Assembly (NCBI GenBank): GCA_018287875.1
Contig: JAGVVL010000017.1
Location: 2,976,001-3,040,000, forward strand
From: Nigrospora sphaerica
Lineage: Eukaryota; Ascomycota; Sordariomycetes; Amphisphaeriales; Apiosporaceae
DNA: 64,000 nt
Reading direction: 5' to 3'
Numbering within the stretch: the first letter of the stretch is position 1; the number at the start of each line of letters is the position of its first letter. Of this stretch, positions 24,716-35,475 are shown one piece after another. Below the pieces are notes generated by a model. That model did not search any database. It had not been told where the DNA came from and saw only the letters and a program-made list of their open reading frames with translations. The translations under genes and the position numbers were made by a program.

Positions 24716-26967
24716 GCACGAGCCGCCGTCCCCAGTATATACTAAATACCGGAGAGAGGGGGGGGAATCCGTAGGTAGGCAGGTAAATAAAGCACGAGAG
24801 CGGGGCCGAGAGGGGGGTGGGGGTTTGATTCGTCACGGCTTGGTTCGTAGTGAATTCGGCACAGCATAGCACCGGCGTTGATTTGATTAGGTAGGACCGT
24901 GACGAGGCGCATGCATTCGTACCAAGTCCGGCAGAGATGCAGGCAGACCACCCATTTCCCAAGTAGGCCCCTCTTGCGAGTGAAGCACCCCGGCCACCCA
25001 GACACATGTGGGTTGCAATGGCGAGGCACGGGGCTTGCATCGGCATCCCAAGTTAAATGCTCGCCCGCCGGCTTGCATGCTCGTGGGGCAATCATAGCGC
25101 CAGAAAAAAAAAAGGCAAACCCGAGCCGGTTGCTCCGGGAATCCATGTGAGAGAGGAGCAGTAGGCCAAAAGTCTGGGGAGGACGGGAAGCAAGCATGGC
25201 CCCAGCAACAAAGGAGAGAGAGCCGGCCAGTGGGTTGCCGTGGTGCTACTAGGCGAGTACACCGCGTAGCTACTAACAGGGCTCTCCTCCAGCTTATGAA
25301 CATTCCCCATGGGTAGCTGGGGACGACGTTTTTGCACGTGTGGCCGGTTCACCAGAGGAAAAGGATGAAGGGCGAAGGACAAGGAGTGTTCCATCCGGGA
25401 ACCCCGCCGGAAGAGTCAAGGCCATGCGGCAAGTGGTTTTTTGCATACCGGAGGTTTTGACAATACTCATGGGCCATGATACACATGTTGCGTCGTCGGT
25501 CTTTCGGGGGGGGGGGGTTGGACGGATCGTGTACCTGGTATGTACGTGTATGTCAAGCCATGCCACGCCGCGCCGGAAGAATGCCTGCCATCATCTTTCC
25601 CCTCTCCCCCCGCCCTGTACGTATTTCCTACACGCTGGCCTGCCGTAGATGATAAACAAAGTATGAACTGGATTTCAGGCGGTATTTGTAGGCGGGTTCC
25701 CCGTCGTCCCAGCTCGAGCTTGCTGCTTATGTTTCGGCGGCTGCGCGGGTACCTTCAGAACCCCCATTCTGTCTTCACTAGATCAACGATACCATTATGC
25801 TGGATGGAGGGTTCCACGCTGCCTGCTGAAATAGTAGCAATCATCTGCGAATAAGTGACTTCCAGTTCAAGAAGAACTGAGGTGTGAGATAATGGATACA
25901 TGTACGTAAAGTACTCAAGTACTCAACTAGCGAGGCCATGCATGCATGTAAGTATGCCTAGTAGGTACACACATATGTACATGTTCCCTAGCGCCCGCCG
26001 GTTCGTGTGTCGGTGCCGGCTCTTTTCCACCTTTCCCTCTCAGGTTGCTTTCGTCCCCTCCCGCCTCCTCCTCTTCTTGGCCGGGACGGGTCTTTCTTTT
26101 TGGGCCCAGGGCTGCTCAGTTGCCGCCTCTCCACTTTCCACCTTGTCTTTCCCCAAAGTTCAACCTCTCTCGTCCTTTCTTTCGTCCGCCGCAAGCTGAT
26201 GCATCCCGTAGGACTGGATTGAAAGCGGGCGGCTGCCGATACCATAACCATTTGCTACTTCCACTTATCCATCGCGAGACACTGGCTGCTTACTGCCGCA
26301 GACCGTCCAAACCCGTCCATACCTTCTTGACCCGTCGTCACTTATCACTACTACTGCTACCTTCACCACCACCACCACCACCAACACCACCCATCGCCAC
26401 CACTTTCCATCCTTGCGCAGGGCGCACGCAACCTCAGTGGAGCTTTGCGTCGCATCAACTCTCCAGCCTCGCGATACAAGCTGCAACCTGTGCCCGGCCT
26501 CTGCCGCACAAAACACTTTCCCCCCCCACCGTCTCCGTACGTACCTCTTGGGGCTTGTCCGCAGTGTGGCATTGGGTATCTGCCAATTGCCTTGCCTGCC
26601 TGGCTGAACCAGCAAGGCGACCAGCCACAAGTCCTCATTATCGATTCCCCGGGCGACCCGCTGTACCTCGGATCATCTTATTGCTTGCGCCGCCACCTGC
26701 TGCTCACCTTTACATTCCCAGCCTTGCGTCCACTGCCCTCGCAAGATAGGCGCCATCCTCCCCCAACCCATCCACCCGGACCAGGACACCCGCGCCCTCT
26801 AGGAACCCTGCGCAGCATCATCCAGGACCGTGACGCGCCCATCTGGAAACCCATAGGCCCTGCCGCGTCCCCGACTCACCCCCAGGCTGGCCAACCACCA
26901 TCCTGATCTGACCCGCTGGCCACCATCGCGACCTGACCATTCAAGTTAACCTGCCATCATCGCAATC
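24716..26967. other. spacer and leader region upstream of the SR-protein gene
   Basis: No gene supported. The first part is the MDM1 3' flank. From about 26000 to 26960 the sequence is strongly C/T-rich with CAC/ACC runs, consistent with promoter and 5' leader of the downstream gene. The long frame at 26045-26749 is a by-product of this composition. Confidence 0.5.
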
Positions 26968-28856
26968 ATGACCGAGGTGTCGGCTACCCGACTGTACCTG
27001 GGCAACATGCCCAAGGGAGGTGAGTCCGCAGCATTTTGCTTGTCCCCGTCTCGGAGTTTGGGTGGTTGCCGTCGTCGTCGTCGTCGTCGTCCTTTGGGCG
27101 TACGCTGTAACGTCTTCGGCGGCGTCTCGACCTACCTGCCTGGCTTCGCCGCATCGTGCATCAAAACAAGGCGCGCCCGCCTTAACCCGCCGCTGACCTT
27201 TGCTCTCTTGCGCCCCAGTCACCAAGCAGGATGTCGAGAATCACTTTGCTACCCATGGAACTGGTGAAATCACCGAGATCAAGCTTATGAACGGCTTCGG
27301 CTTCATCGAGTACAAGGACGCCATGGACGCCCGTGACGTCGTTCCTGGTAAGTGCCTTGCCTTTCCACGATGGCTTTGGCCGCAGGCCTGCTTGCTAACA
27401 CGGACCGTCCCCGGCGCGACAGCTTTCCGTACGTCTTGGATCCTTCCCGGCCGCCGCCTTCCATGACTGCTGCCTCTCCGTGTTCCTGGCTAATATAGGT
27501 CCCTTGCCAAAAGACGGCTCCGACTTCATGGGCGAGCGTCTGACGGTCCAGTTTGCCCGAGGCTCCCGACACCGCGAAGGTTTCGGCACCCACGAGAGAA
27601 GCGCCCCCCGTCCGCGACGCACGCCTCACCGCATGCAAATCACTGGACTCCCCAATGATACCAGCTGGCAGGTCTGTTATAACTTCCGTCTATACCCTCC
27701 GTTTCTCCTCCCTGGATAAGATCTTGGCTCCCCTGGCTTCCCGTGGACCTCTGCCATGGCGGCGGCCGCCGCTGCTTCACCTTGCCGCTTGTGGGTTTCG
27801 CCGCGCTTGCAAGGACAGAGGACCGCTGCCCATCCCCGCGCCACCTTCTGGATCACGGTTCTTCTGGTTCTGGAACGGGTTCCGTCATCTGGCCAAGGCG
27901 CCTGAAGAGAGGGACCACCCGTGTATACAAGCCGCCGCCATGCGAGGACTTTTCGGATTGGCGGACCCCGGACTTCTCTTGCTGGAGCACTGGCTTACAC
28001 GGGCGCCTTTCCGCTGATCGCATCACTACGTACCGCTCCGGGACTACCACTTACTTGGGATTCTGGCTATAGGACCTGAAGGACTTTGCGCGTCAGTCCA
28101 GCCTTGACGTTGTCTACTCGGAGACGGGCCGCGATGGTAACGGCCGAGGGTACGTGCTCCACGCGCGCCAGGCCTTGGTCCCCTCCTACTAACGCAAGCT
28201 ACAGCTTTGTCGAGTTTGAGAACGCTGCCGATCTCAGGACGGCCGTGGAGAAGCTGGACGGTCGCGAGTTCAAGGGCCAGCGCGTGAACTGCATCGCTGA
28301 TGTAAGATGCCCCCGATTGCCCGTCGCGAAAGGTTATGCGTGCGGTACCACTGACATGGCCAACCAGACCCAGCCCGACTTCCCGCCACGTAGTGACCGC
28401 GGCAGGTCCAGGTCCCCCCGCGGCCGTGCACCGTACAACGGTGCCATGCCGCCCGTCGACGACTATCGCCGTGGACCTCCTCGAGCCTATGGCGACCGCG
28501 GCGGTTACAGCCCTCGCCGCGAAGACTACCGCGATGCCTACCGCGACCGAAGCCCCCGGGCCCGAGGCGAATACTATGACGACCGCCGCTATGGCCGGTC
28601 GCCTCCCCGCCGTGGACCTCCTATGGACGAGTTCGCGCCGCCCCGGGGCCGCTACGATGACCCCTACCGCCGCGACTACGGCCCGCCGCCGCCGCCGGAC
28701 CCTTACGTCAACGGTGGTGGACGGCCCTACGATCGGCCTCCTCGCGATTTCCCGCCTCGTGATCCTGGGTATGGGCCTCGTGACGGTGGCGGCTATCCCC
28801 GCGACGACTACCGCCGTGGAGGTGGAGGCGGTGGTGGTGGCGGAGGCTACTGGTAA
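26968..28856 (+). CDS. SR-family splicing factor (SRSF1/Srp2-like), 7 exons with a 6-nt microexon
   Basis: Nuclear pre-mRNA splicing regulator. Exons 26968-27019, 27219-27347, 27423-27428, 27514-27671, 28073-28149, 28205-28301 and 28368-28856 give 335 residues. RRM1 starts at TRLYLGNMP (RNP2) and has NGFGFIEY (RNP1). The second RRM has the SR-protein pseudo-RRM heptapeptide SWQDLKD, split exactly by intron 4 (SWQ|DLKD). The C-terminus is rich in Arg, Ser, Tyr, Pro and Gly (RGRSRSPRGR, RDAYRDRSPR) and ends in a glycine run. The 6-nt exon restores AFH in DVVPAFHGSDFMGERL, giving the same spacing as fission-yeast Srp2 as I recall it. Intron 4 is 401 nt with a weak GTCTGT donor, and the last intron (66 nt) has no stop in frame; both are candidates for regulated splicing. 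Confidence 0.88.
27071..27091 (+). repeat. (GTC)7 in intron 1 of the SR-protein gene
   Basis: Seven perfect GTC units inside the 199-nt first intron. Confidence 0.95.
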
Positions 28857-30046
28857 AGAATTTCATACCACCTTTCCTCAGCTCTCCCTTGAGAGTGCGC
28901 CTCCTTAACCTCCATTCAGATTGTATACCCAACACCGTGAGGACGGCTCGGGCGCGGCCCAGCTCGTCGACGCTAGGCTGTCCATGAGGCAAGTGAGGGC
29001 GACGAAACGGTGTATGAGGGCTTGACGGTGCCCCGGGGGGGAAAAGGGTGGCAGTTTGTGTGGTTTGTTGAGACTGTGTATTTGTACACAAACCTTTGGT
29101 TTTGAAAATTCTTGGGCACTTGGGGGCTTTTCTTCGTCTTATCCTCGGGACATTGAGCCCTGTGGCCCCCTTGTACGATGGTTTCTATTCTCTCTGGGTC
29201 AAGTGTATAACGATGAATGCTACAACGACGGTTTCGGAAAATGAAGCAAGCGGCCTGCTGGCCTTATTTTTTGTCATGGAAGGGTTGTAATATGGTGCTG
29301 ACGCTTCCACACGGATTTCTATATGTCAGCATTATGGTGGTTGGTGATGGCGTGATGGGCGCGTGCCCGTCCTATCAGCCGCTCTACCTGGCGTGGTTGC
29401 TTATAAAGCGTCGCTGCCGGCAAGGGACAAGGCTGCACGCTTCGCCGGCAGCCGCTTTGGCGCGCGAAGGTCGCGCCAAAATTGCCGAGGTAGCGGATAG
29501 CGGAGGCCGGGCAGTGATTACATTTTGCGTGGGAATATGCAGCTCGAGTCCCGAAGGGGAATGGAAGGGATGTAGTGAGGCAAGGAGGTACTTTAGGATT
29601 CTGATGGAAAGTGGAGAGAGCTCAAGCTCCCGCAGCTGGATTCCACGAAAGGGCTTCTGTCAATAGATGGACCCGTTCTTAGCCCCGCGTACGGGAAGGG
29701 TTTCCAGGCCCAACCGGCAAGCGGAGCCCGTTGACGCGTGCCTGATGATTAATCGATCGTCTTGTCCGCTGCAGTAGCCAAGGACAAGGGAAGGTAGGTA
29801 TGTACCTACAAATACGGGGGGTTACTTGCAATGGGGCATCTGCCATGGCCTGACCAAGCGAGTAGGATCGCCCATCACGACTCACGCCATCTTGGGCCAG
29901 GCCACGCGCGTGCGGCGCCTTGCATAATCGCCCGGTCAAGCTCGCGTTTCCCCTCCCTAATTTATAAGCATACCTACGGCACCCCCCGGTAAAGAGGGGT
30001 GGGAAAGCAGGAAAGAGAGGTAGCGAGAGGGAGAGAAAGGAGGCCG
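28857..30046. other. spacer between the SR-protein and GST genes
   Basis: Contains the SR-gene 3' flank (T-rich near 29080-29120) and the GST promoter. A TTATAAGC motif at 29961-29968 is a possible TATA element about 80 bases before the first GST start. No gene supported. Confidence 0.45.
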
Positions 30047-31399
30047 ATGGCATCTCCCGCCGTGAACCGGACGGTGCTGCTGCGGCGGCTGCTGCCGCCC
30101 CGGCCTATAAATGCGGGCGGCGACCCCTCCTCCCGGCGGGTTTTTACGTCTCGTCCCCCTTCACTGCGGTACTACAGCAGCAGGCCAACGCCGTCGACGA
30201 CTCGTGTACCACTCCTCCTCCCCCCGACGGTTGCCCACCCACGTCGAGCCGCCACCACCGCCCCGTACTCGACCGAATCATCATCTTCGTCATCATCATC
30301 CTCCCCGCCGACCACCTCCGAAGGAAGCCGCAACGACAACATGGCCGCCGCCGAGGGAGAACCCACCGGTCTCATTGCCGACAAGGGCATTGAGCTTCTG
30401 ACTGCTGGTAATGCAAACCCCCATGCCCCTCTCCCCTCCCTTTCTTACCCTTTCTCTCCCCCGCCCGGGTGTGAGGGGTGGTTAGATGGGAAACATAGGA
30501 TGAGCGACAGAGAAGGAGAGAGGAAGAGAGGAAGAGAGACTAACACACGAGACAGGCACGCCCAACGGGTTCAAGGCGTCAATCCTGCTCGAGGAGCTCA
30601 AGGAGGCGTACGGGCGTGAGTACACGTGGCAGAAGATCGACATCATGAAGAACACGCAGAAGGCGCCGTGGTTCACGGCGCTGGGGCCCAACGGGCGCAT
30701 CCCCGTCATCGTCGACCACGACCGCGGCGGCTACGCCGTCATGGAGGGGCTCGCCATCCTCAGCTACCTCACACGCCGCTACGACCCCGAGCACAAGCTC
30801 GGCTTCGACCCCGAGAGCAGCGACTACGACGACTGCGAGCAGTGGATGGCCTGGCAGCACGGCGGCCTCGGCCCCATGCAGGGCCAGGCTAACCACATGT
30901 TTAAATTCGCCGTACGCTCCCCCCCCGTTCTCCCCGTCCTTCCCTCCCTTCTCTCTGTCCGTGTCTCTCTTCTTTGACTGCTGACCCCCGGCTGCAGAAG
31001 GAGCCGAACCCGTACGGGGCGCAGCGGTACGTGGGCGAGGCGGAGCGACTGTACGGAGTGCTGGAGGCGCGGCTAGCGGAGCGGGACTACGTGGCGGGGC
31101 CGGGGCGCGGGCGCTTCTCCATCGCCGACATCAGCATTCTGGGCTGGGCCGACATGGCCATCTTCTCGGGCGTCGACCTCGAGACCATGTTCCCGCACGT
31201 GCGCGCCTGGCTCGAGCGCTGCCGAGCCCGCCCGGCCGTCCAGCGCGGCTTCACCATCCCCGCCGAGCTCCCCTTCGCCAACCACCGCGTCCTCGCCGCC
31301 CGCCGCGACGACCCCGAGGCCCGCGCCAAGGCCGAAGCCAACGCCCGCTACCTCGGCGAGGCCAAGGAACGCTACGGCTACAAGTACGCCTCGCCGTAG
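30047..31399 (+). CDS. glutathione S-transferase (Ure2/GSTA-like) with N-terminal extension
   Basis: Conjugates or reduces substrates with glutathione. Exons 30047-30407, 30556-30911 and 30998-31399 give 372 residues from the first ATG. The GST thioredoxin fold starts near residue 111 with GIELLTAGTPNGFKASILLEEL and contains GPNGRIPVIVDHD; the helical domain includes ISILGWADMAIFSGVDLE and ends with EAKERYGYKYASP. The first 98 residues are an Arg/Ser/Pro-rich, acid-poor leader (MASPAVNRTVLLRRLLPPR; RYYSSR) typical of a mitochondrial presequence followed by Ser runs. A second in-frame ATG at 30341, in very good context (ACAACATGG), would make a 274-residue cytosolic form of normal GST length. 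Function beyond GST is not resolvable. Confidence 0.9.
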
Positions 31400-32187
31400 A
31401 CGGGACGGGACGGGTTCGCGACGGCCATCGGGGAGAGGAGACGGAAGGTGGCCAAAGCAGAGGGGGGCGTGGCAAGACTGGTTACGCGGGTTAGGTAGGG
31501 TTCACGCGGTATATTGCTCGGTGGTTACCTAGGCACAGCGGTCGTTTCTGGGTTTGGCAGGGAAATAGATATGTCCCTTTACCCACTGCACTCACACATG
31601 GTGGCGCCGCGCATGGACGGAGACGACGTGCTGTAGCGTTGTGGCCGTCGTTTGTCTTAGCGGCTTTGGCGCCAATAGAAGAATTGGCTCAACTGCAGCA
31701 GAAAAGAGTACCGATGACTGGTGTTATTATCTGGGATCGGGTGAGTATGAGCAGAGTCCATGCGTCCGAAGGTTGTTTGTTGTTGATTGGCTGCCTCACG
31801 GCTGGCAAAGGCTTTCCAACGGTATGCGTGTAAAAGTACATAGGTACGTACCTGTTCAGCCGCCTACGGTGGCAATAGAAAGCGTCGTCACCTGTCTCGC
31901 TTTCTCCCCTTCACCTGATGCACTCGCGGGGCTGCACTGTGACATAAGTAAACGATGCAGACGGTGGCCCAATAACTGCCCTGCCCGCCTCAACACAAAA
32001 GGGTGGTATAAAACCGGACGGACGAACCGAGACACGCCATCCTTGCACCTCCGATCAAGCCCAACGGCAACATCTCCCCAACTGCAACATCTCCCCCACC
32101 TGCCACCTTCTCCTTCAATAACGCATTCTCACATTCACCCTCACCAGAGAACCGCCACACACCACACGTACAAACATCAAAGCAACC
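31400..32187. other. spacer upstream of the small-protein gene
   Basis: No coding sequence supported. It contains a TATA box near the right end and an A/C-rich leader before the next start codon. Confidence 0.5.
32007..32013 (+). promoter_or_regulatory. TATA box of the 74-residue protein gene
   Basis: TATAAAA lies 181 bases upstream of the start codon, followed by a C/A/T-rich leader with almost no G, which is typical of highly expressed fungal genes. Confidence 0.45.
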
Positions 32188-32412
32188 ATGGCGGACGAAC
32201 CCCGTGCTCTCGGCCCCCGGCAGTCGATGCCCGCCGCCAACGGCAGCGGCGGCACGACGACGGCTTCGGCCACGCAGGCGCCGGCGGTGGGCGCCGGGGC
32301 CAACACGGGCGCCGGCTCGACGCGGGAGAAGACCGAGGCCGAGAAGGAGGCCGACCGCCGGTACGAGGAGGCCATGGAGGACGAGTACGCCAAGAGGGAG
32401 GGGGGCGCTTAG
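32188..32412 (+). CDS. small hypothetical protein, 74 residues
   Basis: A single-exon ORF with ideal start context (CAACCATGG), an upstream TATA box and strong codon bias. The N-terminal two thirds are low-complexity (Ala/Gly/Thr/Ser). The C-terminal part is a highly charged amphipathic helix (REKTEAEKEADRRYEEAMED then EYAKREGGA). No signal peptide, cysteine or membrane segment. I do not recognise a domain; the charged tail looks like something a fungal family would conserve. Function unknown. Confidence 0.65.
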   Translation: MADEPRALGPRQSMPAANGSGGTTTASATQAPAVGAGANTGAGSTREKTEAEKEADRRYEEAMEDEYAKREGGA

Positions 32413-34128
32413 AAGAAAGTTCCTAGTTTCTTCCCCCTTTCCTCCTCCTCCTTGCCTCCATCGCCCCGTGGCACAAGGCAGAGAAAGGACGGTGACCGGG
32501 ACAGGGAGGGGAAGGAAGGAAACCCAACGCAGGGCCGACTTTCCCCCTCCCCGGCCCCGGCGGAGGGGAGGGAAGTGAGACGCCACTGAGCCCAAACCAA
32601 GGATGTACCTAATTCAAGAGCGACGGGGAGTAAGCGTGGTGAATCACGCAGAACCTTGCAACTCAATTATCTCCCACCTCTTGTCGTTAAAAAAGAAAGA
32701 AGAAAGGGATGTACGCTGCCCCCCCGGTACGCATCGGCATCGGTACATGGCACGCGTCATCAAGGCCGGGCTTTCTCCATCAGGTCCCTGGAAAAGGAAC
32801 GACGGCAACGGCGTGCGCGCGCCAATGTCCTTTGGGCCGTTGGGCCCCTCTCCCCTTGCCCGCATATGCAGGTCCCAACGCCATACGACCCGGCCATGAA
32901 CTTTTAGGAGAGAGAGAGAAGCTCGGCAGGCGAGGGTCCCGAGGCTCGTTTGGCAGCCTGCATCCGCCCTCGTAGCGGCGGGCGAGAGGGGGGTGAGTGT
33001 GCGTGTGAGTGTGCGTATGTGTGTCCAAGGAGGAGGCCCCGTCCCGCCCGACCAGCCAAACCCAGGTCCGGCATGGGGATCCGCTATAGGGTTGGGAATA
33101 AGGTGATGAGGCAAAACTCAAAACGACCACGGCACCGGTGAGCACGAGGAAGAGGTGGCGCTCCCTCGGGAAAGGGGCAACGCCTCTCTCTCTTTTCCCC
33201 CTCGAGTTCCCCTCGAGCTCCCCTCGCGTACGCGTCTTCCCAAATCGAAAAGCACGCTTGCTTCGGCTCCCGCGCGCAGGTGCAGCTCGCAGACGTACGT
33301 TGCCTCGGGAAAGACGGGGACCGCCGACGACGCGTTTTTCTGCTTTCCTTTGCATCGGCGACGTCGCCGGGAGAAAGGAGAGAACCAGCGGGCGAAGCCA
33401 AGGCCCCCTTCTCGTCAGCCCTACCGCCATCGCTGACCGTCCCCCGTCACGGGGCCTTCGCGCTCGGGGCGTGCTTGCCGACGACCTAAGAAGGGGGAAG
33501 GGGGAAGAGAGAGAAAAGGACCAAGGAATGGGCTTGGGTATGCAGGCGAAAGCGGACTGCGGCCGTCGAGTGGGAGTGAGTGTGGGTGTATGTGCGCGCG
33601 CGCGCAAAGAAAGTGTGAGAGCACAAGGGAAGTATGTGCGAAGGATCCGAGGCCAAGGAAGCCTGCCGAGGTGGGCTCCCCCCGGAAAGACATAGACTTC
33701 CCTCATTACGTAGGGTCCATTGGTATCCTCCTTGCCTTTCTTCTCGACTTCTCCCACCCGCTCCCCGTTTCGCCTTGCCCACCGGACGCCCTGGTTCCTT
33801 TCCAACTCGTCCCATCCGCCCACCTGCCCTGCTCACCCCTCCCCTCGCCCGTCTGCTTCTCTTGCTCCTTCTCCTGCTCCTCCTACCCGAGGAAAGGAAA
33901 AGTGCTCGCTGTTTCCCTGCCGTGCATCCCGCGAGAACTCCGGGCCTGCCTCTCCTTGTCTGTCTTGCCTCCCCCGTCCGCCCTTCCATGCCTTCCCAAC
34001 GAGCCTAGGGAAACCCCGACGAAAGCCATTGCCGGAGAAAAGCAAGGACTGGCTCCCCGAGGCCCCGCGGAAACAACGCAGAAAAAGAAAGAAAAGGAAA
34101 GGGGGGGGACAAGCCGAAAGCCGCCGTC
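32413..34128. other. intergenic region with GC-rich low-complexity sequence
   Basis: Long frames exist on both strands (for example minus 32780-33823), but they overlap, consist of Arg/Pro/Ser/Thr runs and show no domain. Short GT and GC runs occur near 32995-33025 and 33570-33605. No gene supported. Confidence 0.5.
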
Positions 34129-35475
34129 ATGGTCCGCCGGCGTGCCGCGTCGGGGTCAGGGGTGTCGTCGTCGTTGCTCGCGCCGCCGCCCTACTACCTC
34201 GTCTCGCTACTCTTCACCGGTCTCTCCTTCTCGCAGCCCGGCTGGGGCCAGTACGACGACTCCGCCACGTGCTACGCGCCCGACGGCACCGCCGCCGCCA
34301 GCAGCGCCTACCTGCCCTGCAACTACGGCTCCGGCGTCGCCGCCTCCATGTGCTGCGCCGCCAACGGCGACCCGCGCTCCCGCCGCGACACCTGCACCGC
34401 CGGCGGCCTCTGCCTCGCCGCCGACGGCTCGACCCAGCGCGGCTACTGCACCGACCCGACCTGGCAAAACCCGGCCTGCCTGAGCATCTGCGTCGACAGC
34501 AATGTAAGCCGCTTTCGAACCCAATCCCAACCCCTTTTCCTCCTCCTCCCTCTCTTCATCGCGCGCGGGCTCCTTTTTGCGGGAGCCTCATTTTTCCCAG
34601 GGTAGCGGCTGAACTAACCAAAACCCCCTTTTTCAACCCTGCAGGCCGGCGGTTCGTCCAGCGGCGCCGCGGTGCTGACGACGTGCGCGGGCGGCGACAC
34701 GTACTGCTGCGGGACGGGCAACGTGACATGCTGCGGGACCAAGTACGCGCTGACGCTGCCGGCGTCGGCGACGGTGCCGGCGTCGACGGTGGTGTCGACG
34801 GCCTTTGTGACGTGGACGCCGTCGGCGTCGGCCGACGGCGCCGCGCACGAGCGCGCCTCGGCGAGCCTCGGCATCGCCGACAAGGCGGGGCTCGGCGCGG
34901 GGCTCGGCGGCGGCGCGCTGGCGCTGGCGGCGCTGGCGCTCGGCCTCGCCTGGCGCCGGAAGCGGAAGGGCGGCGGCGGCGCCGCGGGCGGCGGGGACGA
35001 CGACCGCGAGGCGGCGGCGGCCCGGGCCGAGCCCAAGCCCCCGCAGCAGCCGCCGCAGCCGCCGCAGTCGGAGCTCGGCAGTCGGGAGGAGCAGATCAAC
35101 GAGCTCGGCGACACGGGCCGGCGCGCCGAGGCGCCGGCCACGGCCCTCTCGAGCGGCGCCAAGCGCGAGCCCGGCGCCATCTTCGAGCTCGAGGGCGACA
35201 GCATGCCGCGCGCCAAGCCCGAGCCCGACCTCGCCGCCGCCGCCGCCGCCCCGCCGCCGCCCACCATCACCACGACGACCCCGACGTCCCCCGTCGCCGC
35301 CGCCGCCAGCGCCCCCTCCACCCCCGACCGGACGCGCCTGTCGCCGCCGGCGCCCTCGCCCCCGGGCCGCCTCCACCGCCGCCGCCACGACCTCGACGAC
35401 ATCTGCCAGGTCGACGGCGGCGACGAGGCCTGTCCGCCGTACGAGGACGGCGTCGGGCGGCACGCGAAGGGGTGA
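34129..35475 (+). CDS. cysteine-rich single-pass membrane protein, extreme GC content
   Basis: Exons 34129-34503 and 34645-35475 give 401 residues. A signal sequence (YYLVSLLFTGLSFSQPGWGQ) precedes a secreted ectodomain with about a dozen cysteines (ATCYAPDG, LPCNYGSG, MCCAANGD, CTAGGLCLA, YCTDP, CLSICVD; then TYCCGTGNVTCCG after the intron). One transmembrane helix near residues 240-265 (AGLGAGLGGGALALAALALG) is followed by the basic stop-transfer WRRKRKGGGG and a long cytosolic tail rich in Ala, Pro and Glu. This layout is common in fungal surface proteins, possibly sensors, but no named domain is evident. Third codon positions in exon 2 are almost all G or C, more extreme than the neighbours. 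Confidence 0.8.

Noticed and set aside
26045..26749. 234-codon plus-strand frame before the SR gene
   Set aside because: Pro/Leu/Ser/His-rich translation of a C/T-rich promoter and leader, with no domain.
27498..27513. alternative acceptor TATAG at 27498 for SR exon 4
   Set aside because: It is in frame but lies only about five bases from the probable CTAAT branch site and would insert five residues into a compact RRM loop; the AAAG at 27513 is preferred.
32780..33823. 347-codon minus-strand frame
   Set aside because: Low-complexity Thr-His, Arg and Pro runs, no domain, and overlaps with equally long frames on the other strand.
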